A stretch of DNA of 64,000 nt from Crossiella sp. SN42 (GCF_023897065.1 NZ_JAMHIV010000002.1:248001-312000), one strand, 5' to 3'; numbered from the stretch's first letter, positions 52,810-62,324 are shown. Numbers and translations are program-made. The notes: generated by a model from the letters alone, not told the origin.

Positions 52810-52989
52810 ATGCCTGGAACACTCACCCGCCCCGAGCTGACCGCTGCCGACCGTTGCGACCGTTGCGGGGCCGCTGCTCGAGTTCGTGCCGTTCTGCAGT
52901 CCGGGGGCGAGCTCCTGTTCTGCGGTCACCACGCCAGGGAACACGAGACGAAGCTGAAGGAGCTGGCGGCGAACATCCAGGAAGGATGA
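52810..52989 (+). CDS. DUF7455-like small cysteine-pair protein
   Basis: 59 residues: 'LTAADRCDRCGAAARVRAVLQSGGELLFCGHHAREHETKLKELAANI'. Cysteines in 'CDRC' and 'FCGHH' should bind one zinc. Small proteins of this type are common near primary sigma genes in actinomycetes. A strong ribosome site GGAGGGAG lies about 6 nt before the ATG. Function unknown. Confidence 0.85.
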   Translation: MPGTLTRPELTAADRCDRCGAAARVRAVLQSGGELLFCGHHAREHETKLKELAANIQEG

Positions 52990-53019
52990 TCGGCGCACAG
53001 TCCCTGATCCGACGAGCCC

Positions 53020-53057
53020 CACGGGCGGAGATCCTTTGACCGGGATCTCCGCCCGTG
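53020..53057. terminator. Terminator between DUF7455 and ROK genes
   Basis: Perfect 15 bp arms CACGGGCGGAGATCC and GGATCTCCGCCCGTG around 8 nt. It lies between convergent genes. Confidence 0.85.
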
Positions 53058-53196
53058 ACACATCTCGGAACTTTTTCAGCTCTCAGCGAACACGCAACGG
53101 GCCAACGGCGGCCGACAGCAGGGTTGCCGATGAACGAGCAGGTGTTGACGGACGGCGGTGCGCGGGACTGGCACCGGATCAGCGGAGGCCGCTGGT

Positions 53197-54378
53197 TCAG
53201 CCGTTGGCGAACACCTGCTCGAAGGCCAGTTCGGCCGCGCCGACGAGTGCGGCGTCCGCGCCCAGCGTGGACGTCACCATGCGCAGTCGTCCCGCGGCCC
53301 GTCCGACCAGGCTGCGCCGGGACACCGTCTCGGCCACCTCGGTCACCAGCACGGGCGGCAGCGCGGCCAGCAGTCCACCCAGCACCACCAGCTCGGGCGC
53401 GACCACGTTCACCACGTTGGTCAGACCAAGGGTGAGCCAGCCGGCGAACCCCTCGAGCCGGTGCCTGGCGTCCTCGGACCGCTCGGCCAGTGAGGCCAGC
53501 TCCGCCACGATCTCCGCGCGCGCGGCGCCCGCGGAGAGGTTCAGCGCGCGGCACAGCGCGTCCTCGCCGATCTCGGTCTCCCAGCAGCCCCGGCAGCCGC
53601 AGTAGCAGGACCGGCCCTGCGGGTTGACCACCATGTGCCCCAGCTCGCCGACGTAGCCGCCGGTGCCGCGCAGCGGCGCGCCGCCGACGATCACCCCGCC
53701 GCCGACGCCGACCTCCGCGGACAGGAACACCATGTCCGCGGCGCCCCTGGCCGCGCCGCGCACGTGCTCGGCCAGCCCGCCCAGATCGGCGTCGTTGCCC
53801 ACCTGGACCGGCAGCCGCAGCTCGGCGGAGAGCATCCGGCCGAAGGGCACCGCGCTCCAATGCAGGTTGGGCGCCTCGTGCACCAGGCCGTCCGAGCGGC
53901 GCACCACGCCCGGCACGGAGACCCCGATGCGCACCGGCGGCCTGCCCAGCTCGGCGGCCAGCTCCCGGCAGGCCGCGGCCACCCTGGCCAGCACCTTCTC
54001 CGGCGTGCCGCTGCCCCTGGCCTGGGCCCAGTGCCTGCCGCCGAGCACGGTGCCGCCGATGCCGACCGCGGCCACCGTGACCTGCTCCACGCCCACGTCC
54101 ACCGCGAGCACCGGCACCGCCCGCGCCTGCGGCAGCACCAGCAGCGAGGGCCTGCCCGCGCCCTGGCGCTGGGTGGGCACCTGCTCGGTGACCAGGCCGA
54201 GCGCGGTCAGCTCGTCCACCAGCGCCTTGATCGTGCTGCGGTTGAGCCCGAGCTCGGTGGCCAGTTCGGCGCGGGTGCTCGGGCCGTCCACGTGCAGCCT
54301 GCGGAGCAGCGCGGCCCGGTTGTGCCTGCGGACCTCGTCCGGTCTGGTGCCCGCGGTGGGCGCGCTGCTCAACGTCAC
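53197..54378 (-). CDS. ROK family transcriptional repressor (XylR/NagC type)
   Basis: 393 residues. An N-terminal winged helix ('DEVRRHNRAALLRRLHVDGPSTRAELATELGLNRSTIKALVDELTALGLV', ~13–63) is followed by a ROK sugar-binding domain with 'VLAVDVGVEQVTVAAVG', 'VQVGNDADLGGLAEHVRG', 'GELGHMVVNPQGRSCYCGCRGCWET' (zinc cysteines) and 'VVLGGLLAALP'. It is the last gene of the run with the sugar ABC importer and probably represses it in the absence of a sugar ligand. Confidence 0.92.
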   Translation of the reverse strand: MTLSSAPTAGTRPDEVRRHNRAALLRRLHVDGPSTRAELATELGLNRSTIKALVDELTALGLVTEQVPTQRQGAGRPSLLVLPQARAVPVLAVDVGVEQVTVAAVGIGGTVLGGRHWAQARGSGTPEKVLARVAAACRELAAELGRPPVRIGVSVPGVVRRSDGLVHEAPNLHWSAVPFGRMLSAELRLPVQVGNDADLGGLAEHVRGAARGAADMVFLSAEVGVGGGVIVGGAPLRGTGGYVGELGHMVVNPQGRSCYCGCRGCWETEIGEDALCRALNLSAGAARAEIVAELASLAERSEDARHRLEGFAGWLTLGLTNVVNVVAPELVVLGGLLAALPPVLVTEVAETVSRRSLVGRAAGRLRMVTSTLGADAALVGAAELAFEQVFANG

Positions 54379-54444
54379 TCCCCTGCTCGACGCACGCGGG
54401 GGACGTCATCGGCCCCCGCCGAACCCGGTCCGATCAGCGTCGGC

Positions 54445-55866
54445 TCAGCGCACGCCCGCGGGCGCCCGCCGCCGGGACAGCGCGTCCACGCTGGCCGCCA
54501 GCAGCAGCACCAGACCGGTGACGATCGAGACCACCGCGGCGGGCTCGCCGAGCAGCCGCAGACCGTTCTCGATGGTCGCGATCACCGCGCCACCCACGAC
54601 CGCGTCGCGCACCCGGCCCTTGCCACCGAACAGCGAGGTGCCGCCGATGACCGCGGCGCCGACCGCGAACAGCAGGGTGTTGCCGCCACCGGCCTGCGGG
54701 TCGACCGAGCCGACCTTCGACGAGTAGATGATCGCACCGATCGCCGCGATGGTGGAGGCGATCACGAACACCGACATCCGCACCTTCCGCACGTCGATGC
54801 CGGCCCGGCGGGCGGCCTCGGCGTTGCCGCCGACGGCGTAGACGTGCCTGCCGTAGCGAGTGCGGTCGAGCACAAAAGTTCCCAGGACCAGCAGGAACAA
54901 CACGATCGGGACCACGTAGGGCACGCCGGAGATGGTGATCGAGTCGTTCAGGCTGCGGTTGAGGGTGAGCAGGTAGGTGCCGATCGCGCCGAAGACGACC
55001 ACCGCGCCGACCTTGACCAGCACCAGCGAGGTGGGCTGGGCCACCAGCTTGCGCTTGAGCCTGCCGAAGTGCCTGGTCAGCACGACCGCGGCGTAACCAC
55101 CGGCGACCAGCACCAGCAGCAGCCAGCTCAGGCCGGTGGACAGGTTGCCGTTGGCCACCTCGAACAGCACGCCGTCGCCGACGCCGAGGGTGCCGCCCTC
55201 GCCGATGTACTGCAGCACCACGCCCTGCCAGGCCAGGAACAGCGCCAGGGTCACCACGAAGGACGGGATGCCCACCCTGGCGACCAGGAAGCCGGTGAGG
55301 CAGCCGATCGCGGTGCCGAAGCAGATCGCGAGCAGGATCTCCACCCACGGGTTGGCCGGCACGCCGATGATCATGATCCCGGCGGCCAGCACCGCGGGGA
55401 CCGCGGCCACCCACAGCCTGGTCAGCACCGCCATCACCGCGGCCAGCAGCAGCCCGGCGATGGTGATCAGGAAGACCGCCAGGCCCATCTTGCCGAGCAG
55501 GTTGCCGCCGGTGGACAGGTGCAGCGCGAAGATCGCCGCGGTGACCCCGGAGGCGGTGCCAGCGGAGAGGTCGATCTCGCCGAGCAGCAGCACGAACACC
55601 AGGCCCATGCCGATGACCACGGTGCCCGCGCCCTGGGCGAGCAGGTTGGAAAGGTTCCCCAGCGTCAGGAAGTCACTGGACTGGGTGGCGAAGAAGATGA
55701 AGAGCACGGCGAGGCCGCCGAGTGCGGGCAGCACGCCGAGCTGGCCCCCGCGCAGCCGGGCGCCGTAGTCGCCGACGGCCTGGCCGAAGCTGCGCTGGGT
55801 GTTGTCGATGCCGAAGTCGGCGACGGCGGTCGAGGTCGAGCCTGGCTCGGCCTGGGTCTCGGTCAT
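54445..55866 (-). CDS. Sugar ABC transporter permease (XylH-like)
   Basis: 473 residues of the BPD_transp_2 (RbsC/XylH) family with about 14 hydrophobic segments. Typical stretches are 'GMGLVFVLLLGEIDLSAGTASGVTAAIFAL', 'FVVTLALFLAWQGVVLQYIG', 'YGRHVYAVGGNAEAARRAGIDVRKVRMSVFV' and 'GGTSLFGGKGRVRDAVVGGAVIATIENGLRLLG'. The length fits XylH. AAGGA lies 7 nt before the ATG. Confidence 0.92.
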   Translation of the reverse strand: MTETQAEPGSTSTAVADFGIDNTQRSFGQAVGDYGARLRGGQLGVLPALGGLAVLFIFFATQSSDFLTLGNLSNLLAQGAGTVVIGMGLVFVLLLGEIDLSAGTASGVTAAIFALHLSTGGNLLGKMGLAVFLITIAGLLLAAVMAVLTRLWVAAVPAVLAAGIMIIGVPANPWVEILLAICFGTAIGCLTGFLVARVGIPSFVVTLALFLAWQGVVLQYIGEGGTLGVGDGVLFEVANGNLSTGLSWLLLVLVAGGYAAVVLTRHFGRLKRKLVAQPTSLVLVKVGAVVVFGAIGTYLLTLNRSLNDSITISGVPYVVPIVLFLLVLGTFVLDRTRYGRHVYAVGGNAEAARRAGIDVRKVRMSVFVIASTIAAIGAIIYSSKVGSVDPQAGGGNTLLFAVGAAVIGGTSLFGGKGRVRDAVVGGAVIATIENGLRLLGEPAAVVSIVTGLVLLLAASVDALSRRRAPAGVR

Positions 55867-55919
55867 CCGGAGTTCCTTGCAGATCAAAAGGTGCGCGGGA
55901 AGGAGTCGGTGGCGGATCG

Positions 55920-56690
55920 CTAGATCGTGGCGGCTTCCGGCTTGGCGATGCCGAGGTCGCCGGTGCGACCGGAGGTGATCAGCTCCACGGCCTGGGCGTG
56001 GGTGAGGCTCTTGGTCGGCACCTGCGCGGCCAGCCTGCCCAGGTAGAGCGCGGCCACGGTGTCGGAGACCTCGAACACGTCGTTCATGTTGTGGCTGATC
56101 AGCACCACGCCGAGCCCGTTGTCGGCGAGCCTGCGCACCAGGTCCAGGACCTGGCGGGTCTGGGCGACGCCGAGCGCGGCGGTCGGCTCGTCGAGCAGCA
56201 CCACCTTGCTGTCCCACAGCACGGACTTGGCGATCGCCACCGTCTGCCGCTGGCCGCCGGAGAGCGAGGCCACCGGGGTGCGCACCGACTTCACCGTGCG
56301 CACGGACAGGTCGGCGAGCACCTTGCGGGCCGCCTGCTCCATGGCCGCGTCGTCCAGGGTGAGCCCGTTGGTCTTCTCCCGGCCGAGGAACATGTTGTCC
56401 ACGATGTCGAGGTTGTCGCACAGCGCGAGGTCCTGGTACACGACCTCGATGCCCAGCGCGGCGGCGTCCCTCGGGCTGCCGATGGTCACCGGCTCGCCGT
56501 TGAACAGGATCTCGCCTGACTCGGTCGGGTGGATCCCCGCGATGCACTTGACCAGCGTGGACTTGCCCGCGCCGTTGTCGCCGACCAGCGCGGTGACCTC
56601 GCCGGCCTTGACCGCCAGGTCCACGTCGTGCAGCACGTGCACCGGGCCGAAGCTCTTGTTCACGCCACGCAGTTCGAGAATGTTGCTCAC
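55920..56690 (-). CDS. Sugar ABC transporter ATP-binding protein (XylG-like, single domain)
   Basis: 256 residues with one nucleotide-binding domain: Walker A 'GDNGAGKST', Q-loop 'VYQDLALC', signature 'LSGGQRQTVAIA', Walker B 'VVLLDEPTAALG' and H-loop 'LISHNMND'. E. coli XylG and RbsA carry two such domains; here it is one, as in the single-domain sugar importers of actinomycetes, so it should act as a dimer. The GTG at 56690 has GGAG 8 nt upstream. Confidence 0.92.
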   Translation of the reverse strand: MSNILELRGVNKSFGPVHVLHDVDLAVKAGEVTALVGDNGAGKSTLVKCIAGIHPTESGEILFNGEPVTIGSPRDAAALGIEVVYQDLALCDNLDIVDNMFLGREKTNGLTLDDAAMEQAARKVLADLSVRTVKSVRTPVASLSGGQRQTVAIAKSVLWDSKVVLLDEPTAALGVAQTRQVLDLVRRLADNGLGVVLISHNMNDVFEVSDTVAALYLGRLAAQVPTKSLTHAQAVELITSGRTGDLGIAKPEAATI

Positions 56691-56815
56691 TGCTGGAACT
56701 CCAGATTTCGAGAATGTGCCTGGAAGACATGAGCCGACGGCAGGGCGGGTCGGGGGCGCCGCCCTGCCGTGGCGTTCAAGCAATCGGATCTCTCCGACTG
56801 AGTCTCATGGTCGGC

Positions 56816-57943
56816 TCAGCCGACGGTGATTCCCGCTTCCTTGCACTTCGCGACCAGGTCGTCCTTGCAGAACTCGGACGCCTTGACGAAGCCGGAGTCC
56901 ACCACGACCTTGACGTTGGCCTTGGTGATGGTCTGCGCGGACAGCAGCACCGACTTCACGTCGCGCTTGCCCTCCGGGTCCTTCTCCACGCCCGTGGCCA
57001 GGGCGTCGGCGGAGGCCTTGTCGTTCTTGGCCAGCGCGATCGCGATCTTGGCCGCGTTGGTGGCCTCCTCGGCGATCGGCTTGAACACGGTCATGCACTG
57101 GTCGCCGCGCAGGATGTTGGCCAGCGCGGCCGGGTCGGCGTCCTGGCCGGTGACCGGCACCTTGCCGTTGAGGCCGTTCTTCTTCAGCACGGTGATCACC
57201 GCGGAGGCCAGGCCGTCGTTGGCGGCGAGCACGCCGTCAACCTTGCCGCCGTTGCGGGTCAGCTCCTGCTCGAAGATGGTGTTGCCCAGCTGGTTGTCCC
57301 ACTTCTGGACCCACTGGTCGCCGCCGAGCTTGGCCTTGCCGGACTCATACGCCGGCTTGAGCACCTTCTCCGCGCCGTTCTTGAACAGCGTGGCGTTGTA
57401 GTCCTCGGGACCGCCGTTGATCTGCACGATGGTCGGGTTCGGCTTGTCCTTGAGGCAGTCCAGCAGGCCCTGCCCCTGCAGCTCGCCGACCTTGGTGTTG
57501 TCGAAGGAGACGTAGTAGTCCGCGGACCCGTTCAGGGTGAGCCGGTCGTAGTCGATGGTCGGGATGCCGGCGGCCTTGGCCTTCTTCTGCACCGCGGCGC
57601 CGCCCTCGTTGCTCAGGCGGGCGATCATCAGGACCTTCACGCCCTGGCTGATGAACGAGTCGGCGATGGTGGAGAACTTGCCGGGGTCGTTCTCGGCGTT
57701 CTGGATCAGCGGGGTGACCCCCGCCTCCTTGAGGGCCTTCTCCAGCAGGGGCCGGTCGAAGCCCTCCCACCGGGCCGAGGACTTGGTGTCGGGGAGGATC
57801 ACTCCGACCTTGGGGCCGCTGCCTTCGGACCCACTCGCGCCGGTGGTGCTACCGCCACCACCGGCACTGTTCGCGCCACACGCCGAGAGCGCCAGGGCAA
57901 GCCCCGAGCCGACGGCGATCAGGCCAAGCGTCTTGCTCCGCAT
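56816..57943 (-). CDS. Sugar-binding lipoprotein (XylF-like)
   Basis: 375 residues. A lipoprotein signal with lipobox 'LALSAC' (Cys ~22) and a Gly/Ser linker is followed by a periplasmic-binding fold. 'SARWEGFDRPLLEKALKEAG', 'SADYYVSFDNTKVGELQGQGLLD', 'NGGPEDYNATLFKNGA' and 'GVLAANDGLASAVITVLKKNGLNGKVPVTGQDADPAALANILRGDQCMTVFKP' are characteristic of D-xylose-binding proteins. AGGAGGAA precedes the ATG. First gene of the importer operon (binding protein, ATPase, permease, regulator). Confidence 0.92.
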   Translation of the reverse strand: MRSKTLGLIAVGSGLALALSACGANSAGGGGSTTGASGSEGSGPKVGVILPDTKSSARWEGFDRPLLEKALKEAGVTPLIQNAENDPGKFSTIADSFISQGVKVLMIARLSNEGGAAVQKKAKAAGIPTIDYDRLTLNGSADYYVSFDNTKVGELQGQGLLDCLKDKPNPTIVQINGGPEDYNATLFKNGAEKVLKPAYESGKAKLGGDQWVQKWDNQLGNTIFEQELTRNGGKVDGVLAANDGLASAVITVLKKNGLNGKVPVTGQDADPAALANILRGDQCMTVFKPIAEEATNAAKIAIALAKNDKASADALATGVEKDPEGKRDVKSVLLSAQTITKANVKVVVDSGFVKASEFCKDDLVAKCKEAGITVG

Positions 57944-58339
57944 CCGCCCGTTCCTCCTACTGCCGTGGCCGTGACACTCCGCGACGAGCGTCACAGCCCG
58001 GAAATGTTGTGGGTCACAACGTATGCCCCGGATAGGCGAGACGGAAGGCTTCTGAATCCTTACAGAAGGCCAGAAGAGACACGATGGTGGCACGGCGAGG
58101 TAACCGCCCCGTAACCCTGGTGAGAGCGCATTCACACAGCTAGCAGGCCCTCGCGCCGCGTGTTGGCCGATACTGGACAACGTGTTGGCCGCACTGGTGC
58201 CTCCGGTTGGCCGCAGGGATAGCCCGGATGGTGGATCGACGGGTCTGGCGGCTTAGGCCGGGCATGTCAGGAACGGACAAGAGGCGTCCTGGAACGGCCA
58301 CCGAACCGGGCCGACAGCGGGCCACAGCTCCGCGCGGGG
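57944..58339. other. Upstream region of the sugar importer operon
   Basis: About 400 bp between xylF-like and helicase genes (both minus strand). Besides the palindrome at 58006 it holds a GTGAC-N14-GTCAC pair (57971–57994) and a direct repeat CGTGTTGGCCG at 58159 and 58181. No gene is seen. Confidence 0.5.
58006..58020. promoter_or_regulatory. Putative operator of the sugar importer operon
   Basis: GTTGTGGGTCACAAC, 6 bp arms around 3 nt, 63 bp upstream of the binding-protein start. A plausible site for the ROK repressor encoded in the same operon. Confidence 0.5.
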
Positions 58340-60061
58340 TCACCAGGTGCGCAGGGTGACGATCCGTTCTTCGAGCTCTTCGATGCTGGCCATGGGGGTG
58401 GGCGGGCCACCGCACTGGCGGCGCAGCTCGTTGTGGATCACGCCGTGCGGCTTGCCTGTCCGGTGGTGGATCATCGCGACCAGGGTGTTCAGCTCTTTGC
58501 GCAGGCTGTGGATGCGTTCGGCGACCGAGACCGAGCGCGGCGGCGGGGGTGCGGCCACCGGCTGGCTGTTCTTGCGCTTGGTCGCGTTGGCCAGCTGCTG
58601 CTCCTGGCGCTGGCGGAGCAGGGTGCGCACCTGGTCGGGTTCGAGCAGGCCGGGCAGGCCGAGGTAGTCCTGCTCCTCCTCGGTGCCCGCCATCGCGGCG
58701 GTGCCGAAGGACGAGCCGTCGTAGATCACCTGGTCCAGCTCAGCGGAGGCGCCCAGCGAGGTGAAGGCCTTCTCGTCCTCGCCCAGCTCGTCCTGCTGCT
58801 GGTTGGCCTGCTGGAGCAGCTCGTCGTCCCAGCCGTCCTTCTCCCGGTGCGGCTTGCCCAGCACGTGGTCGCGCTGCGCCTCCAGCTCGCTGGCCAGGCC
58901 GAGCAGCACCGGCACGCTGGGCAGGAACACGCTCGCGGTCTCCCCCGGCCGCCGCGCCCGCACGAACCGGCCGATGGCCTGGGCGAAGAACAGCGGGGTG
59001 GAGTGGCTGGTGGCGTAGACGCCCACGGCCAGCCGGGGCACGTCCACGCCCTCGGAGACCATCCGCACCGCGACCAGCCAGCGGTCCTGCGACTCGGAGA
59101 ACTCGCTGATCCGGCCGGAGGCCTTGGGGTCGTCGGAGAGCACCAGGGTCGGCTCCTGGCCGGTGACCTGGGTCAGGATGTTCGCGTACGCCTTGGCCGT
59201 GACGTGGTCGGTGGCGATGACCAGGCCACCGGCGTCGGGCACCACGGTGCGCTTCTGGGTGAGCCGGATGTCGGCGGCCTTGAGCACCGCGGGCATCCAC
59301 TCGCCGTTGGGGTCCAGCGCGGTGCGCCAGGCCCGCGCGGTCTGCTCCTGGGTCAGCGGCTCGCCGAGCCGGGCGCTGAACTCCTCGCCCGCGTTGTTCC
59401 GCCAGCTCGCCTCGCCCGAGTAGGCCAGGAAGATCACCGGCCGGACCACGCCGTCGCGCAGCGCGTCGGCGTAGCCGTAGGAGTGGTCGGCCTTGCTGCG
59501 CTGCAGGCCCTCGCCATCCCGTTCGTAGGTGATGAACGGGATCGGCGAGTCGTCGCTGCGGAACGGCGTACCGGTCAGCGACAGCCGCCGCACCGCCGGG
59601 GTGAAGGCCTCGCGGACCGCGTCGCCCCAGGACTTGGCGTCGCCGCCGTGGTGGATCTCGTCCAGGATGACCAGCGTCTTGCGATTCTCCGTGCGCACCC
59701 GGTGCAGCGTGGGGTGCGCGGCGATCTGGGCGTAGGTGACCGCGACACCCCGGTAGTCCCGCGAGGTGACGCCGGTGGTGTTGCGGAAGTTCGGGTCGAT
59801 CGGGATGCCGACCTCGTTGGCCGCGGCCGCCCACTGGTGCTTGAGGTGCTCGGTGGGCGTGACGATGGTGACCGCCTCGACGGTGCGGTCGGCCAGCAGC
59901 TCCAGCGCCACCCGCAGCCCGAAGGTGGTCTTGCCCGCGCCGGGGGTCGCCACGGCCAGGAAGTCCTGCGGTTTCGCGGTCAGGTACTTGGTCAGCGCGC
60001 GCCGCTGCCAGGCCCGGAGCGGACGGGTGGCTACCGGCGGCGCAGCCTCCAGTTGCTCTGT
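58340..60061 (-). CDS. DEAD/DEAH-box (superfamily 2) helicase
   Basis: 573 residues. 'PLRAWQRRALTKYL' (Q-like), Walker A 'VATPGAGKTT', 'IVTPTEHLKHQW', motif II 'VILDEIHHGG' (DEIH), motif III 'LSLTGTPFRSD', and in the second domain 'LVAVRMVSEGVDVPRLAVGVYATSHSTPLFFAQAIGRFVRAR' (motifs V and VI). The C-terminal ~160 residues are Gln/Asp/Glu-rich and end in a helical coil ('MASIEELEERIVTLRTW'). GTG 60061 has AGGGGAG upstream; an in-frame GTG at 60112 would add 17 residues without a ribosome site. Resembles type III restriction or XPB-like helicases; cellular role unknown. Confidence 0.87.
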   Translation of the reverse strand, partial: TEQLEAAPPVATRPLRAWQRRALTKYLTAKPQDFLAVATPGAGKTTFGLRVALELLADRTVEAVTIVTPTEHLKHQWAAAANEVGIPIDPNFRNTTGVTSRDYRGVAVTYAQIAAHPTLHRVRTENRKTLVILDEIHHGGDAKSWGDAVREAFTPAVRRLSLTGTPFRSDDSPIPFITYERDGEGLQRSKADHSYGYADALRDGVVRPVIFLAYSGEASWRNNAGEEFSARLGEPLTQEQTARAWRTALDPNGEWMPAVLKAADIRLTQKRTVVPDAGGLVIATDHVTAKAYANILTQVTGQEPTLVLSDDPKASGRISEFSESQDRWLVAVRMVSEGVDVPRLAVGVYATSHSTPLFFAQAIGRFVRARRPGETASVFLPSVPVLLGLASELEAQRDHVLGKPHREKDGWDDELLQQANQQQDELGEDEKAFTSLGASAELDQVIYDGSSFGTAAMAGTEEEQDYLGLPGLLEPDQVRTLLRQRQEQQLANATKRKNSQPVAAPPPPRSVSVAERIHSLRKELNTLVAMIHHRTGKPHGVIHNELRRQCGGPPTPMASIEELEERIVTLRTW

Positions 60062-60284
60062 CACAGCCCGCGCGCTCCCCTCCCGCTCGAAGATCCACAC
60101 CCATTGGGTCACATGCGAAAGCCCTCCGCGACAGTGGTCCCCGAGGGCTCTGCGAGCCTACCCCGCCGGAGGGGGTGCTCCGTTCCACGACCCGGCCGGT
60201 GGGTAACCGATGAGGGTGACGACACACCCGTTTTGCGGGGTTCCGCATCGCGACGGCAGGCCATGCAGCATGCTTGGCACTGCG

Positions 60285-61508
60285 ATGACTTCGCCGCAAG
60301 CAGACCCCGACGAGCGCGGTACGAGCGCCGCGAAGCCGAAGCGTGCTCGACGCGGGCCGCTGCGGCTGTTGGCGCGCACCTTGCAGAAGGCGTGGGACGA
60401 CTCCATCTTCAGCGAGGCCGCCGAGGCCGCGTTCTGGCAGACGCTGTCCCTGCCGCCGCTGCTGCTCGGGCTGCTCGGCTCGCTGGGCTTCGTGGCGGAG
60501 TGGATCGGCCCGGACGTGATCAAGATCGTGCAGGGCCGGATCATGGAGCTGTCCGGGAAGGTCTTCACCTCCAACGTGGTGGACGGGGTGATCGGTGACA
60601 CGGTCACCAACATCCTGACCAAGGGCCAGAGCGAGATCGTCTCCATCGGCTTCCTGATCTCGCTGTGGGCGGGTTCCTCGGCCACCGCCTCCTTCGTGGA
60701 CGCGATCACCGTGGCGCACGGCCAGTACGGCGCGCGCAACCTGGTCTGGCAGCGCATCCTGTCCCTGCTGCTGTACCTGGTCACCCTGGTGCTGCTGATC
60801 ATCGGCCTGCCGGTGCTGGCCCTGGGTCCCGAGCTGCTGCCGGAGGTGTTCCCGGAGAGCTGGAAGCCCACGGTGAGCCTGTGGGTGAACCGGTTCTACT
60901 ACCCCGGCACCGGTCTGCTGCTGGTGCTCGCGCTGGCCACGCTGTACAAGGTCGCGCTGCCGCGCAAGCTGCCCTGGCACCGCGGCCTGCCCGGCGCGGC
61001 GCTGGCCATGGCGTTCTTCCTGATCTCCAGCTACGGCCTGCGGGTCTACATCTCCTGGGTGACCGGCACCGGGTTCACCTACGGCGCGCTGGCCACGCCG
61101 ATCGCGTTCCTGCTGTTCGCCTTCTTCATCGGCATCGCGATCGTGCTGGGCGCGCACTTCAACGCGGCGATCCAGGAGCTGTGGCCGGCCAACATGACCC
61201 GGCGGGAGCGGCGGCGCTGGCGGCGGCTGGAGATGGTGCGCACCGCGGAGAAGCTGCGCAGCCAGGCCGAGCAGGAGGCGTGGCGGCAGGTCACCGAGGA
61301 CGGCGACCGGGCCGAGCGGCCGGCGCACCCGGCCGCCGGACCGGGCGCGACACCCGCGCCGGAACCAGCGGAACCGCCGCCGGGGCCGGGCGTGTCGCCG
61401 CTCGGGCCGACCGCGGAGCTGCCGCCGGTGAGCTCGCCCGCGGACACCAACCCGACCGTGCGGGTGCCGCGCGGGCAGAACCCGCCGGGCGGCACGCCGG
61501 AGCAGTGA
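60285..61508 (+). CDS. YihY/BrkB-family membrane protein
   Basis: 407 residues. A basic N-terminus is followed by 'SIFSEAAEAAFWQTLSLPPLLLGLLGSLGFV' and about six membrane segments, including 'ISLWAGSSATASFVDAITVAHG', 'LLLYLVTLVLLIIGLPVLALG' and 'YGALATPIAFLLFAFFIGIAIVLGAHFNAAIQE', typical of the YihY/virulence factor BrkB family. The last ~90 residues are Pro/Ala-rich and disordered. No ribosome site is visible; ATG 60285 or 60270 is the start. Function unknown. Confidence 0.85.
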   Translation: MTSPQADPDERGTSAAKPKRARRGPLRLLARTLQKAWDDSIFSEAAEAAFWQTLSLPPLLLGLLGSLGFVAEWIGPDVIKIVQGRIMELSGKVFTSNVVDGVIGDTVTNILTKGQSEIVSIGFLISLWAGSSATASFVDAITVAHGQYGARNLVWQRILSLLLYLVTLVLLIIGLPVLALGPELLPEVFPESWKPTVSLWVNRFYYPGTGLLLVLALATLYKVALPRKLPWHRGLPGAALAMAFFLISSYGLRVYISWVTGTGFTYGALATPIAFLLFAFFIGIAIVLGAHFNAAIQELWPANMTRRERRRWRRLEMVRTAEKLRSQAEQEAWRQVTEDGDRAERPAHPAAGPGATPAPEPAEPPPGPGVSPLGPTAELPPVSSPADTNPTVRVPRGQNPPGGTPEQ

Positions 61509-61523
61509 GCGGGGCCGCCCGGT

Positions 61524-62324
61524 TCAGCCCAGCGTCGCGCGCAACGCCAGCAGGTGGCCCAGGCGCGCCGCCCCGGCCATGGCCAGCTCGGTCAGCTCCG
61601 CCTGCCGCGGCGCGAACTCCGGCAGCGGCACCGAGAAGGCCAGCGCCCCGCCGACCCGCCCCTGGCAGTCGCGCACCGGCGCGGCCACGCAGGCCAGCTC
61701 CGGCCGGAACTCCTCCACCTCGGTCGCCACCCCGCTGCGCCGGACCTCGGCCAGCTGCTCCTCCAGCTCCGGCAGCGAGGTCAGCGTGCGCTCGGTGGCC
61801 CGCCGCATGCCCGCCCCGGCGAAGTACTCGCGCCGCCGCTGCGGGGTCATCGCGGCCAGCAGCACCTTGCCGAACGCGGTGCCCTGCGCCGCCTCGTGGA
61901 AGCCCACGTCCAGCGGCTCCACCCTGGGCGCGGCCACCGAGTCGGCCACCTCGGCGACCACGATGTCGTTGTCCCGCGCCACGGCGTAGTACGCGGGCAC
62001 GCCTGCCTGCTCGTGCACCTCGCGCAGCAGCCCCGATGCCTCCGGTGAGACCTCCAGCTGGCTGCGCAGCGCTCTGTCCAAAGTGGTCAGTTTGTAGCCG
62101 AGGCCGTAGCCGCGCTGCTGGTTCAGCCGGACCAGATATCCCTCGTAGACCAAGGTGTTCAGCAGGTGGTAGGTGGTGGACAGGTTCAGCCCGAGCCGCC
62201 GGGCGACCGCCTTGGCGGTGACGCCGTCGCCGAAGTCGGCCACCGCCTCCAGCACCTGCAGGGCCCGGCGGACCGAGCCGAGCAGTCCGGCCGGGGTGGC
62301 CAACGGTGGTTCCGGGTCGGGCAT
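61524..62324 (-). CDS. IclR family transcriptional regulator
   Basis: 266 residues. A winged helix ('GSVRRALQVLEAVADFGDGVTAKAVARRLGLNLSTTYHLLNTLVYEGYLVRL', ~14–66) is followed by a ligand domain with 'QAGVPAYYAVARDNDIVVAEVADS', 'FHEAAQGTAFGKVLLAAMTPQRRREYF', 'VATEVEEFRPELACVAAPVRD' and 'GGALAFSVPLPEFAP'. The target is probably outside or the adjacent PfpI/MFS genes; unknown. Confidence 0.9.
   Translation of the reverse strand: MPDPEPPLATPAGLLGSVRRALQVLEAVADFGDGVTAKAVARRLGLNLSTTYHLLNTLVYEGYLVRLNQQRGYGLGYKLTTLDRALRSQLEVSPEASGLLREVHEQAGVPAYYAVARDNDIVVAEVADSVAAPRVEPLDVGFHEAAQGTAFGKVLLAAMTPQRRREYFAGAGMRRATERTLTSLPELEEQLAEVRRSGVATEVEEFRPELACVAAPVRDCQGRVGGALAFSVPLPEFAPRQAELTELAMAGAARLGHLLALRATLG

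Noticed and set aside
54445-56730. A single long frame fusing the sugar permease to the ATPase region
   Set aside because: The upstream part reads the ATPase gene in the wrong frame. Separate starts with ribosome sites exist at 55866 and 56690.
58159-58192. Direct repeat CGTGTTGGCCG upstream of the sugar importer
   Set aside because: Only two copies with 22 bp spacing and no promoter elements nearby; too weak to call as a binding site.
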